From Verrucomicrobia bacterium UBA1263 (GTDB lineage: Bacteria > Verrucomicrobiota > Verrucomicrobiia > Limisphaerales > UBA1412), in the NCBI GenBank assembly GCA_002308515.1, contig DBVN01000002.1:31010-44805 (forward strand): a DNA stretch of 13,796 nucleotides. Direction: 5' to 3'. Below the pieces are notes generated by a model. It saw only the letters and a list, made by a program, of their open reading frames with translations. It searched no databases and was not told the DNA's origin. Shown here in pieces: positions 1-6,709 of the stretch (the first letter of the stretch is position 1; each line of letters begins with the position of its first letter). The translations under genes and the position numbers were made by a program.

Positions 1-887
1 CCGTTCATGTACATCAGACCGGCGGCCATCTCCGCGATGTTGTCATCGTTGACGATGGACATCTTCTTGAGCCAGAGCAGGGCTTCAAACTTCTGAGAAT
101 CTTTGGAAGAAATGGTATTGACCGCCCTGGCCATCTCCAATGCAGCGGGCAGATAGCCTTGGAGCGCCGCTTTGCGGTACCAGCTGACGGCATCGGATAT
201 ATCCTGGGACTGACCCAGACCGCGTTGTGACATTTCCGCGAAGACCGCCTGCCAGAAAGCGTTATTGGACTCTTTCGCTTTGCTCTTGCACAGGCTCAGA
301 TCTTCTTTGTATTTTGTTTTTAATTCGGAAGCCGTTTCGGCGGCATTGTTCAAAGTTTTCTCCATTTCAACGGCTTTTTGATATTGACCCTGGGTGCGGT
401 AGATCCACAGCAGGACCGTCTGGGCGTAATGGTTCCCATTGTCCGCTTTGGTCTGATAATCCTCCGCGTCAGGGATATCCGGGGTCGTTTTGGTGAATTT
501 GGCCAGGTTGATGTTGCCTTCTTTTTCCCAGTTCTCAAACCAGTTCACAAAGGATTTCGCGCCTTCCTTGGTCGGCTTTTTGAAATCTCTGGCGATCCTC
601 AGAGCCAGTGTCGCTCTGGTTTCGTCATCACCCTGGATGAGAGCGTTTTGTACTTTTTGAGAGGTCTCTTCGCTGATCACATCCGGGAACTGTGTGCCCA
701 GTTCCTGTATCTTTTTGATGGCGCTTTGTTCTTTGTCACCAAAGATACCTGTAACGGAATCAGTTACCTTGGATAACCATGTCGGGGTCTCAGCCTGGGC
801 CGAGGTTTGGAAATGAGTGTCATTCGCGGCGGCAAAGGCCAGAGCCGCGATGACGAGAGATAAAAAAATCTTAGTCTGTTTTTTCAT
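1..887 (-). CDS. Secreted Sel1-like repeat (TPR-type) protein, 3' end cut by window edge
   Basis: The frame is open from an ATG at 887 down to base 1, giving 295 codons with no stop, so the C-terminus is missing. The N-terminus is a classic signal peptide: MKKQTK followed by a hydrophobic run to about residue 21, with likely cleavage near AFAA or at SAQA-ET (about residue 32). Sel1-type helical repeat units are visible around residues 218-255 (core WYRKAALQGY at 236-245), with a further one starting near 270 (LLWLKK) and a weaker one around 141-163. The middle is charged and helical. Sel1 repeat proteins generally act as protein-binding scaffolds; this one should work in the periplasm or outside the cell. 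Its partner is unknown. A promoter-like sequence and a palindrome lie just upstream. The signal peptide and repeats are seen directly; the scaffold role is inferred from the family. Confidence 0.85.
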   Translation of the reverse strand, partial: MKKQTKIFLSLVIAALAFAAANDTHFQTSAQAETPTWLSKVTDSVTGIFGDKEQSAIKKIQELGTQFPDVISEETSQKVQNALIQGDDETRATLALRIARDFKKPTKEGAKSFVNWFENWEKEGNINLAKFTKTTPDIPDAEDYQTKADNGNHYAQTVLLWIYRTQGQYQKAVEMEKTLNNAAETASELKTKYKEDLSLCKSKAKESNNAFWQAVFAEMSQRGLGQSQDISDAVSWYRKAALQGYLPAALEMARAVNTISSKDSQKFEALLWLKKMSIVNDDNIAEMAAGLMYMN

Positions 888-896
888 GTTCTTCTT

Positions 897-909
897 TTGC
901 GTGACGCAA
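897..909. promoter_or_regulatory. 13-base palindrome TTGCGTGACGCAA ahead of the Sel1 gene
   Basis: Two perfect 6-base arms (TTGCGT and ACGCAA) flank a single G, about 10 bases upstream of the Sel1 gene's ATG at 887. Related TGACG half-sites recur at 936-940 (inverted) and 953-958. It could be a repressor operator or a small leader hairpin. No regulator is encoded nearby. Confidence 0.35.
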
Positions 910-912
910 TGA

Positions 913-929
913 GGCCGTCCTAAGCGGCC
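913..929. repeat. GC-rich inverted repeat in the leader of the Sel1 gene
   Basis: GGCCG and CGGCC are separated by 7 bases. The outer bases TGACG (902-906) and CGTCA (936-940) can extend the structure with an internal loop. No T-run follows on either strand, so it does not look like a complete intrinsic terminator. A leader structure is as likely. Confidence 0.4.
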
Positions 930-941
930 CCGCTTCGTCAG

Positions 942-969
942 CATATAAAATTTGACGCTAAAAAATCAA
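942..969 (-). promoter_or_regulatory. Likely sigma-70 promoter of the Sel1 gene
   Basis: Read on the minus strand, TTGATT (-35, 964-969) is followed by 16 bases and TATATG (-10, 942-947). Each box matches four of six consensus bases. The predicted transcript start lies about 45-50 bases ahead of the ATG at 887. Its position in the 104-base gap after the acetyltransferase gene supports a separate start of transcription here. A TGACGC copy (953-958) lies within the spacer. Confidence 0.45.
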
Positions 970-991
970 TTCTATTCAAAACCGGCCGGGA

Positions 992-1579
992 TCATTTGTC
1001 CCAGCGGGTTTGACGATCCGCATCGGTGATTGGGCGGATCACCCGGCAGGGATTCCCCACGGCGACCGAGTCATCCGGGATATCCTTCACAACAACGCTG
1101 CCGCCGCCGATGACCACATTGCTGCCGATCGTCACTCCGGGCATGACATGGACTCCGGCTCCGATCCAGACATTGTTCCCGACCGTGATCGGATACGCGT
1201 ACTCCAGTCCCTGATTGCGTCTTTCCATGTCGATGGGGTGTCCCGCCGTATGGAATCCGCAGTCCGGACCAATAAAGACATTGTCGCCGAAAGTGACCCT
1301 GGCGCAGTCCAGGATCACCAGATTGTGATTGGCAAAGAAATTCCTGCCCAGCTTGATGTTATAGCCGTAGTCGCACCAGAACGGGGCAACGATTTGGAAC
1401 GCGCCGCGGGTCTTGCCCAGCAGTTTCCTCAGAATGGACTGTTGTTTTTTACTTTCCGAAGGACGCAGCTGGTTATATTCATGGCAAAGATCCTTGGCGA
1501 TAAGTCTTTCCTGTATCAGTTCCGCGTCATAATTCGCGTCATAGAGCTTTTGGCTCAGCATTTTTTCTTTTTCTGTCAT
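992..1579 (-). CDS. maa: Maltose/galactoside O-acetyltransferase family enzyme (left-handed beta-helix)
   Basis: At 195 residues this has the usual length of the Maa/LacA/NodL family, which transfers acetyl from acetyl-CoA to a hydroxyl of a sugar in the cytoplasm. The N-terminal part (about 1-58, starting MTEKEKMLSQ) matches the Mac domain. From about residue 72 onward hexapeptide repeats form the beta-helix (for example VTFGDN, ITVGNNVWIG, VTIGSNVVIG). His114 in TAGHP lines up with the catalytic histidine of the family, and the VKDIP...VAVGNPCRVIR end is typical. The ATG comes 3 bases after the stop of the preceding membrane gene (TAA ACC ATG), so translation is probably coupled. The acceptor sugar cannot be read from the sequence. 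Maltose, galactoside or an oligosaccharide from mannan breakdown are all possible. Confidence 0.9.
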   Translation of the reverse strand: MTEKEKMLSQKLYDANYDAELIQERLIAKDLCHEYNQLRPSESKKQQSILRKLLGKTRGAFQIVAPFWCDYGYNIKLGRNFFANHNLVILDCARVTFGDNVFIGPDCGFHTAGHPIDMERRNQGLEYAYPITVGNNVWIGAGVHVMPGVTIGSNVVIGGGSVVVKDIPDDSVAVGNPCRVIRPITDADRQTRWDK

Positions 1580-1582
1580 GGT

Positions 1583-2152
1583 TTATTTCCGAACAAAGTC
1601 TAAAAAAAGAAAAATACACGTCAAAAGTGGAATTGACACCGGGATCAAAAAGTAAAGGCAATAGCGGAGTTTTTTAGGAATATAGTCGCAGTATTCTCTT
1701 TTTTTCAGGATATCGCACCAGAGCCAATATAGAATCGGGAACAAGAGAATAAACAGACAGTTTTGGGGGAATATGATCATTCCTGAAAAAATAAAAACAA
1801 AAAACGCGTCATTGGGTATTGAGAATTCTGATCCCGATATTTCCATGATCCACAATGAGATAATGCCGGCCACTATCATAGCGATCCCTTCCGCGATAAA
1901 AAAGAGGTTGGAAATTCCCATGGTTCCTAAAAAGTCGAACCCCAGCCAGTCGCTGAAAATCAGGATATACAGGAGCAGCAAAAGCGGCGCTATCATAATT
2001 GGGAATGGATCCGCCTCCATATCCGCCCCAAAAACACCCGGATTACAAAGAAACCAGGCCAGCATCCCCAGGAAAGTAACAGCCGACCATCCTAAGAGGG
2101 CGTAAAACAGTTTCCGTGCCGTATGTTTCAAGTTGTTAGAATAATAGTTCAT
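1583..2152 (-). CDS. Small multi-spanning membrane protein of unknown function (paralogue 1 of 3)
   Basis: This is a 189-residue protein dominated by hydrophobic segments, roughly 16-36, 52-68, 75-102, 115-145 and 163-185, so about five membrane spans. I recognise no known domain. It is related to the two genes upstream: the N-terminal NYY...LLGW, the central LLLLLYILIFSDW (57-69) followed by GISN (79-82), and a basic loop (KKRE, 150-153) before the last span all recur there. The start is ATG at 2152, 13 bases after the previous stop, with no evident Shine-Dalgarno sequence. The acetyltransferase begins 3 bases after its stop. It is the most diverged of the three at the N-terminus. No catalytic motif is visible, and I do not assign a function. 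Confidence 0.8.
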   Translation of the reverse strand: MNYYSNNLKHTARKLFYALLGWSAVTFLGMLAWFLCNPGVFGADMEADPFPIMIAPLLLLLYILIFSDWLGFDFLGTMGISNLFFIAEGIAMIVAGIISLWIMEISGSEFSIPNDAFFVFIFSGMIIFPQNCLFILLFPILYWLWCDILKKREYCDYIPKKLRYCLYFLIPVSIPLLTCIFLFLDFVRK

Positions 2153-2165
2153 GTTTCAGTTTATG

Positions 2166-2753
2166 TTAATCCAGGTGCAGTATTGTATAGAAAAGGCATC
2201 CAACGCCGAAAACCGGGATCAGGTTCAAGTAATGGAGAAACGTACAAGTTTTCTGAGAAAGAGGAACAAAGTTTTTTCTCCTTTTCGGATGGCGTATCCA
2301 GAGATAATACGCGATGGAAAACAAAGGCAGAAAGATGATCAGTTGATAGACCGAGAGTATACCCCAAATAAGTCCAGAAAGGCATAAGAACTCCTCTATT
2401 GATGGATGGGATGGATTTGAGGTTAAGAGAAAAAATGTGATGATGCTCAGAAACGTCATGCACATGAAAAGAATAGAAAGTCCCCAGGTTTCCCGGAAGC
2501 GGAGACATATCCAGTTGGTGAAGACTAATAAACCTATCGGGAGTAATAGCAAACAGGCGAAGGTCATCATATAAAGACCTTCCATATTCATATTTGTCAA
2601 TCCCAGCATCTCTGCCAGATGAGAGTGATGAATAAAATAGTTCTCCAAAAAATTCAGAGAAAACGATCCTGAAAAAATGAGAACCGCCCAGCCCGCCAGG
2701 AGGTAAATCACCTTCAGACGCAGCACTTTGATTTCGTAGTAGTTGTTTGGCAT
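2166..2753 (-). CDS. Small multi-spanning membrane protein of unknown function (paralogue 2 of 3)
   Basis: This is a 195-residue hydrophobic protein with about five membrane spans (roughly 15-35, 60-80, 90-112, 122-152, 172-192). The start is set at the ATG at 2753 and not at a TTG 13 codons upstream, because the resulting N-terminus NNYYEIKVLRLK matches paralogue 3 (DNYYEIKMLRLK) almost residue for residue. Other shared features are W81 after the second span, GLS at 91-93, SVYQ at 134-137 with a following FLPLF stretch, a basic loop (RHPKRRK, 154-160) and LNLIP near 176-180. It lies between paralogues 3 and 1 with gaps of 52 and 13 bases. The family is unknown to me. The clear homology and operon position support a real gene. 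Confidence 0.8.
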   Translation of the reverse strand: MPNNYYEIKVLRLKVIYLLAGWAVLIFSGSFSLNFLENYFIHHSHLAEMLGLTNMNMEGLYMMTFACLLLLPIGLLVFTNWICLRFRETWGLSILFMCMTFLSIITFFLLTSNPSHPSIEEFLCLSGLIWGILSVYQLIIFLPLFSIAYYLWIRHPKRRKNFVPLSQKTCTFLHYLNLIPVFGVGCLFYTILHLD

Positions 2754-2805
2754 GGTGTTATTCAAATTTGATAAGAGCGATAAGATTCTCAATGTTATTG
2801 GATCA

Positions 2806-3378
2806 TCAAAGAGGTCCAGGGTGAAGAATAAGCATTACAAGAGATACAACTATGAGAATTACGAATGATATTATACCGCCAATCGGTATCAGATTTAAAA
2901 GACTAATAAACGCGTTAATATCTTGTGGAAGAGATAAATAATTTATCTTTATTTTGAAATGAGTTGTCCGAAAACAATATCCGATCATGAACAGTGGTAA
3001 AAATATAAATATTTGATAGACTGAAATCATTCCCCAAATGATTAAAAAATAGATAATGTTCCATCCAATGCTTTCTCCAATATTAGCTGATTTCATATCG
3101 GCGGAGAACACGGACGAAAGATAAAACATTATTGGTAAGGCGGACGCAATTATGAAAATATTAGAAATTCCCCAGATTTGCCCAATTTTCAAGGGTATCC
3201 AACCACTGAAAATCAAGATATACAGGAGCAGTAAAGTGAATACTATTATGAATAGTGTTGGACAATGAACAATGTTCAGCATAAGAAAAGTTCCAATGTT
3301 GAGAATGATTGTCCAGCCGAGCAGCAGGTAAAGCACCTTCAGCCTTAGCATTTTGATTTCGTAGTAGTTGTCTGACAT
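2806..3378 (-). CDS. Small multi-spanning membrane protein of unknown function (paralogue 3 of 3)
   Basis: This is a 190-residue membrane protein with about five spans (roughly 14-36, 41-60, 68-90, 105-135, 157-185). Its ATG lies 7 bases after the mannanase stop, so it is very likely translated from the same message. It shares NYYEIK-LRLK and LLGW with paralogue 2, and LLLLYILIFSGW (49-60) plus GISN (70-73) with paralogue 1, so it links the three. SVYQ (119-122), FLPLF (126-130) and NLIPI (162-166) are also shared with paralogue 2. The gene is strikingly A+T-rich; the sixty bases from 3001 contain only about 12 G or C, unlike the mannanase next to it. No known domain is visible. Given its partner genes, a role at the membrane linked to mannan use is possible but purely inferred. 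Confidence 0.8.
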   Translation of the reverse strand: MSDNYYEIKMLRLKVLYLLLGWTIILNIGTFLMLNIVHCPTLFIIVFTLLLLYILIFSGWIPLKIGQIWGISNIFIIASALPIMFYLSSVFSADMKSANIGESIGWNIIYFLIIWGMISVYQIFIFLPLFMIGYCFRTTHFKIKINYLSLPQDINAFISLLNLIPIGGIISFVILIVVSLVMLILHPGPL

Positions 3379-3385
3379 AGTTCAA

Positions 3386-4519
3386 TCAGTCTTTTTTCTG
3401 CTCGGAATCTTTTGAGAATTTTTCCAAGTCACGGCAGAAAAGCGTCTTGGGGTTTTGATAGTAGAGGAGAAAATCCTTGCTGTCACGGCTTTTCGGGTAA
3501 GGCGCGTAATAGTGGCGGGTGTGAGCGTTGCGCCAGACCACCAGGAAAGAGAAGGAATGTTTCGCGGTGCAGGGCAGCAGGACTCCCGTCCACCAGTCAT
3601 CGCAGGGGAGCGCCTCGAAACCGGTCTCCGTGCAGCCAACCGGCTTTTGATGCTCCCGGCCCAGTTGTGTCAGGAAGGTCAGCATGGTATCCATGCGCTT
3701 CTGGTAGCCTTCGCGGTCGTTGCCTTTGGAATAATGATAGCAGTCATAGCCCAGTATCTCCACAGCTTCGTCCCCCGGATAGCGTTCCATATAAGTCTCA
3801 GCATTGGGGACATAGTCGGGGGAATAGGCGTAGATCAGCTGGTCGCATCCTCTGGCGCGGAGGTGGTTCCGGGTCATGACCCAAAGCTCTTTGAATTGGT
3901 CAGTGGTGCAGAGATCACGCCCCCACCAGAACCAGCTGCCGGAATGCTCATGCCAGGGACGCAGGATCAGGGGCACTTTTACGCCGTTGGTGTTGGTGAT
4001 GGAGTTCATGAACACGGCGGCTTTATCCAGCCAGGAGAGGAACTTTTCATGGCAGTCACCGCCGGGCAGGATGGAGCGGACGACCGTCTTGTCCTTGACA
4101 TCCCAGGCATTCCCGCCGGTGAGGGGATTATCCGCGTGCCAGCAGAACATATTGATGCCGCCCCGCTGATAATGGGCAAGGACCTCCTTGCGGATCAGGT
4201 CGAAGGGGACTCCGTTGATATTGTTTTGGGAGCCGTGTTCGATCCTGCCCAGATCCCAGCCGATAATGGCCGGATAGTCGCCGCAGACCTCTTTGACATC
4301 GCTGCGGGAAGGTGCGCCGTTTTTCACATCTGCCTTCCAGCCCACACCGTAGGCGGTGGACTCGTGATGACCAAAGAGGATGCCCTGAGACGGTACCTTC
4401 AGCAGAAGTTTCTGGAGCTTTTGGGCTTCCGGTGAAAGAGAGTTGGTTTCGGCCGCGGAAACGACGGTTGCCGCAAAGAGAACCGCGGCGCAGACAGATA
4501 AAAGTTTTGTAAGAACCAT
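3386..4519 (-). CDS. Secreted GH26 beta-mannanase (mannan endo-1,4-beta-mannosidase)
   Basis: Glycoside hydrolase family 26 enzymes cut beta-1,4-mannan chains with retention of configuration. The ATG at about 4519 (377 residues) is preferred over an in-frame TTG three codons upstream, because it begins directly with a signal peptide: MVLTKLLSVC, a hydrophobic core, then VVSAA-ET as a likely cleavage site. Counting from the upstream TTG, the acid/base glutamate is Glu194 in RPWHEHSG, followed by the family's WFWWG, and the nucleophile is Glu301 in TETGFE. GHHESTAYGVGW (53-64) and CGDYPAIIGWDLG (82-94) are also typical of gut-type GH26 enzymes. There is one catalytic domain and no carbohydrate-binding module. 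It is the first gene of a probable operon with three membrane proteins and an acetyltransferase. No SusC/SusD pair is present. A strong terminator lies about 33 bases upstream. Confidence 0.93.
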   Translation of the reverse strand: MVLTKLLSVCAAVLFAATVVSAAETNSLSPEAQKLQKLLLKVPSQGILFGHHESTAYGVGWKADVKNGAPSRSDVKEVCGDYPAIIGWDLGRIEHGSQNNINGVPFDLIRKEVLAHYQRGGINMFCWHADNPLTGGNAWDVKDKTVVRSILPGGDCHEKFLSWLDKAAVFMNSITNTNGVKVPLILRPWHEHSGSWFWWGRDLCTTDQFKELWVMTRNHLRARGCDQLIYAYSPDYVPNAETYMERYPGDEAVEILGYDCYHYSKGNDREGYQKRMDTMLTFLTQLGREHQKPVGCTETGFEALPCDDWWTGVLLPCTAKHSFSFLVVWRNAHTRHYYAPYPKSRDSKDFLLYYQNPKTLFCRDLEKFSKDSEQKKD

Positions 4520-4551
4520 AAGTTTCAAAATGTTTTCCAGTTAAAAAAGTT

Positions 4552-4590
4552 AAAAAAGGCCGCGCCCTTGTATTCGCAAGAGCCGCGGCC
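4552..4590 (-). terminator. Strong intrinsic terminator after the ribokinase gene
   Basis: On the minus strand the arms GGCCGCG (4584-4590) and CGCGGCC (4558-4564) pair perfectly. The stem extends inward with slight irregularity through CTTG/CAAG to a loop of about six bases. A run of about six T follows at once. It ends the permease-ribokinase transcript. It also lies only about 33 bases ahead of the mannanase ATG, so any read-through into the mannanase operon would pass through it. Confidence 0.85.
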
Positions 4591-4602
4591 GATTCCTCAT
4601 TC

Positions 4603-4620
4603 ACAGTTCCGCAGAACTGT
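4603..4620 (-). repeat. Perfect hairpin ACAGTTC/GAACTGT between ribokinase stop and terminator
   Basis: Two 7-base perfect arms with a 4-base loop lie 13 bases beyond the ribokinase stop and 12 bases before the terminator stem. No T-run follows this hairpin. It may protect the 3' end of the message or act as an operator for the mannanase operon. Only the symmetry is seen directly. Confidence 0.5.
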
Positions 4621-4633
4621 ACCCACGAAGGCG

Positions 4634-5563
4634 TTATGATTTGAGCATCTTTTCGATCTCTTTCCGTGTCGGGACGGAGGGCTGAGCCCCCAGACGCGTG
4701 ACAGAAATGGCAGCGGCCGCGACGGCGAAGCGGATGGCACTCAGCATATCGAGCTCCTGACTCAGGGCGGAGGCCAGCGCCCCGTTGAACACATCGCCGG
4801 CGGCGGTGCTGTCCACGGCTTTGACTTTAAAGGATTTGATCATCTTTTTGCATTCCGGCGCGGAGAGATAGACCCCTTTCGCGCCCAAAGTGATGATGAC
4901 GACGGCCACACCCTTCTGATGAAGGATGTCGGCGGCTGCCTGGGCAGATTTCTGGTTTGTGACGGTGATCCCGGTCAGCGACTCGGCTTCGGTCTCGTTG
5001 GGAGTCAGGATCGTGACACGGCGCAGAAGTTCCTCCGGCAGAGGCTGTGTCGGCGCGGGATTCAGGATGACGGGTACACCGGCTTTATCGGCGATCCGGG
5101 CGGCTTCCAGAACGGTCGGCAGAGGTGTTTCCAGCTGCATCACAAGGATATCCGATTCGGCGATGACCTTGGACGCCTTTTTTACGTCCGCCGGGCTGAG
5201 AGCGCCGTTGGCTCCGGAGGCGACCCCGATACTGTTCTCACCATCCTCGGCCACATAGATCAAGGCCACGCCGGAAGCATTTTTCTTATCCCGGAAAACA
5301 TAGTCCGTGCTGATCTTGTCCTTTTTCAGCCCGGCAATGGTCTGATCCCCAAAGAGATCCTGACCCACTTTGGCCACAAAAGTCACCTTGCCGCCGGGAC
5401 CGGCTGAGCGTGCGGCGGCGACCGCCTGATTCGCGCCTTTACCGCCGGGAGCGATGCTGAATTTGCCGCCCAGCAGAGTTTCGCCCGGACGGGGTATGCT
5501 CTTCATCTGGATGATCATATCCGTGTTGGAGCTTCCAACGACAACTACATTAGCTTTTTTCAT
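4634..5563 (-). CDS. rbsK: Ribokinase (PfkB carbohydrate kinase family)
   Basis: This 309-residue protein has the usual ribokinase length. It phosphorylates D-ribose (or a similar pentose) at O5 with ATP in the cytoplasm. Seen directly: the N-terminal GSSNTDM (10-16), the sugar-binding GGKGANQAV (40-48) of PfkB signature 1, NPAPTQPLP (168-176), the TPNETEAE nucleotide-side motif (187-194), and the C-terminal DSTAAGDVFNGA (251-262), which holds the anion-hole GD with catalytic Asp257. The gene starts at ATG 5563, 32 bases after the permease stop, with no clear Shine-Dalgarno sequence. It probably shares the permease promoter at 6660-6688. The GGKGANQ and DxTAAGD combination favours ribokinase over fructokinase or adenosine kinase. 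Activity on another sugar, such as deoxyribose, cannot be excluded. Confidence 0.92.
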   Translation of the reverse strand: MKKANVVVVGSSNTDMIIQMKSIPRPGETLLGGKFSIAPGGKGANQAVAAARSAGPGGKVTFVAKVGQDLFGDQTIAGLKKDKISTDYVFRDKKNASGVALIYVAEDGENSIGVASGANGALSPADVKKASKVIAESDILVMQLETPLPTVLEAARIADKAGVPVILNPAPTQPLPEELLRRVTILTPNETEAESLTGITVTNQKSAQAAADILHQKGVAVVIITLGAKGVYLSAPECKKMIKSFKVKAVDSTAAGDVFNGALASALSQELDMLSAIRFAVAAAAISVTRLGAQPSVPTRKEIEKMLKS

Positions 5564-5595
5564 ATCTTTTTGATGTTAAAGGTTTATCTTTTGTT

Positions 5596-6633
5596 TTACA
5601 TTTTGGAGTAGATGAGCAGTCCCAGCCCGGCCAGGAAGAACACGAACATCGCCGTCAGCAGTGTGTTGGTGCCTTTGGGCGCGCCTTTGAATTCCTTCCA
5701 GATGAACACGCCCCAGAGCGCGGCCACCAGCGTGGCACCCTGACCCAGACCGTAGGAGAGAGCGGCGCCGGCCTTTTCAGCGGCCAGCAGACTGAAGGAC
5801 ATACCGATATTCCAAATGATGCCGCCCAGCATGCCGATGATGTGCGTCTTGAAACTGCCTTTGAAGTAATCGGAGAAGGGAACTTTCTCGCCGCGGACGG
5901 GTTTGATCATCACGATGCTGTTCCAGATGAAATTGGAAAGCACCAGACCGACCGAGAAAACGACCAGCGCGGTGTAGGGTGTCATGGTGCCGGCCTCCGG
6001 TGTGACGAAATTCTTTGCCATGCCCTGGGAGACGAGCGCGAAGAAGCCGCAGCCCATCAGCACACCGGCAATGACGGAAATGACGATGCCCAGCACGGGA
6101 GTGCCGCCGGACTTGCTGCCCTGCAATTTCTTATAGGCCAGCGCGTTGATGATGATGGCCACCAGTACAAGAGCCACACCGACACCCAGCAGGACGGGAT
6201 CGCCCTCCGGTCGCAGACAATAGGTCATGACCACGCCCAGAACCAGCGCCAAACCAACACCAATGGGGAAGGCGACCGCCAGTCCGGCGATATCTATGGC
6301 GATGACCAGAAGCAGGTTGGAGAGATTGAACACCACACCGCCCACAAAGGCCCAGAAGACGTTCTTCTGGAAGAGAGCGCCGATCTCGCCGCCGGCGTTC
6401 CACTGTTTGATGTCGTCTATGAAGCCGCGGCCCACACCGGAATCGCCCATGCTGCCGAGGGTGAAAGCCAGCAGCAGCGCCCAGATCAGAACGCCGAAGC
6501 CGTAGTCCCAGTAAAAGAGCTGGAATTTCCACTCACGGCTGGCCAGTTTCTGGGTATTGCCCCAGCTGCCCCAGCAAAGCATGGTGATGATACACAATAA
6601 AACCGCTACAAAATAAGAATTTACAATAAACAT
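5596..6633 (-). CDS. DMT-superfamily sugar permease (GRP / ureide-permease-like, RhaT-related)
   Basis: This 345-residue protein has about ten hydrophobic segments, as expected for drug/metabolite-superfamily carriers of the glucose/ribose porter, RhaT and ureide-permease type, which move sugars or ureides across the inner membrane. Recognisable stretches are WGSWGNTQK (21-29), WDYGFGVLIW (42-51), the FNLSNLLL stretch (102-109), AVAFPIGVG (119-127), GGIIWNIGMSF (270-280) and YGLGQGATLVAALWG (294-308), followed by VFIWKEFKG (309-317). The ATG at 6633 lies 26 bases below a strong promoter. Because a ribokinase follows in the same unit, ribose is the likely substrate. That is an inference from context, since the family also contains carriers for glucose, rhamnose and allantoin. 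No ABC ribose transporter is present in the window. Confidence 0.85.
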   Translation of the reverse strand: MFIVNSYFVAVLLCIITMLCWGSWGNTQKLASREWKFQLFYWDYGFGVLIWALLLAFTLGSMGDSGVGRGFIDDIKQWNAGGEIGALFQKNVFWAFVGGVVFNLSNLLLVIAIDIAGLAVAFPIGVGLALVLGVVMTYCLRPEGDPVLLGVGVALVLVAIIINALAYKKLQGSKSGGTPVLGIVISVIAGVLMGCGFFALVSQGMAKNFVTPEAGTMTPYTALVVFSVGLVLSNFIWNSIVMIKPVRGEKVPFSDYFKGSFKTHIIGMLGGIIWNIGMSFSLLAAEKAGAALSYGLGQGATLVAALWGVFIWKEFKGAPKGTNTLLTAMFVFFLAGLGLLIYSKM

Positions 6634-6659
6634 AATATATTAATCCAATAACGGAGATG

Positions 6660-6688
6660 AGTATATCTGTTTTATGACTTGATGACAA
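6660..6688 (-). promoter_or_regulatory. Strong sigma-70 promoter of the permease-ribokinase unit
   Basis: On the minus strand TTGTCA (6683-6688), a 17-base spacer and TATACT (6660-6665) each match five of six consensus bases. The transcript would start near 6653, about 20 bases ahead of the ATG at 6633. It is the best promoter match in the window. Confidence 0.75.
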
Positions 6689-6709
6689 GAGAGAAATAAC
6701 AGGAAAAGA

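Noticed and set aside
227..776. Plus-strand frames of 89 and 132 codons
   Set aside because: They lie antisense to the Sel1-repeat gene, whose frame is open across the whole interval with a signal peptide and repeat motifs.
913..929. Inverted repeat as terminator of the acetyltransferase operon
   Set aside because: No T-run follows on the minus strand, and it lies downstream of the likely promoter of the Sel1 gene, so it is better seen as a leader structure.
2754..2792. TTG start 13 codons upstream for membrane paralogue 2
   Set aside because: The ATG at 2753 gives an N-terminus that aligns with paralogue 3 from the first residues; the extra residues match nothing.
3455..4435. 326-codon plus-strand frame opposite the mannanase gene
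   Set aside because: The minus-strand frame carries the signal peptide and both GH26 catalytic glutamates; the antisense frame shows no domain and no start context.
3386..4519. Mannanase locus as a Bacteroidetes-type polysaccharide utilisation locus
   Set aside because: No SusC/SusD, hybrid two-component or sigma/anti-sigma genes are present, and the promoters do not fit the Bacteroidetes pattern.
5842..6600. 252-codon plus-strand frame opposite the permease
   Set aside because: The composition (Asp, His and Gln rich) is the mirror of hydrophobic codons, and the permease on the minus strand is well supported.
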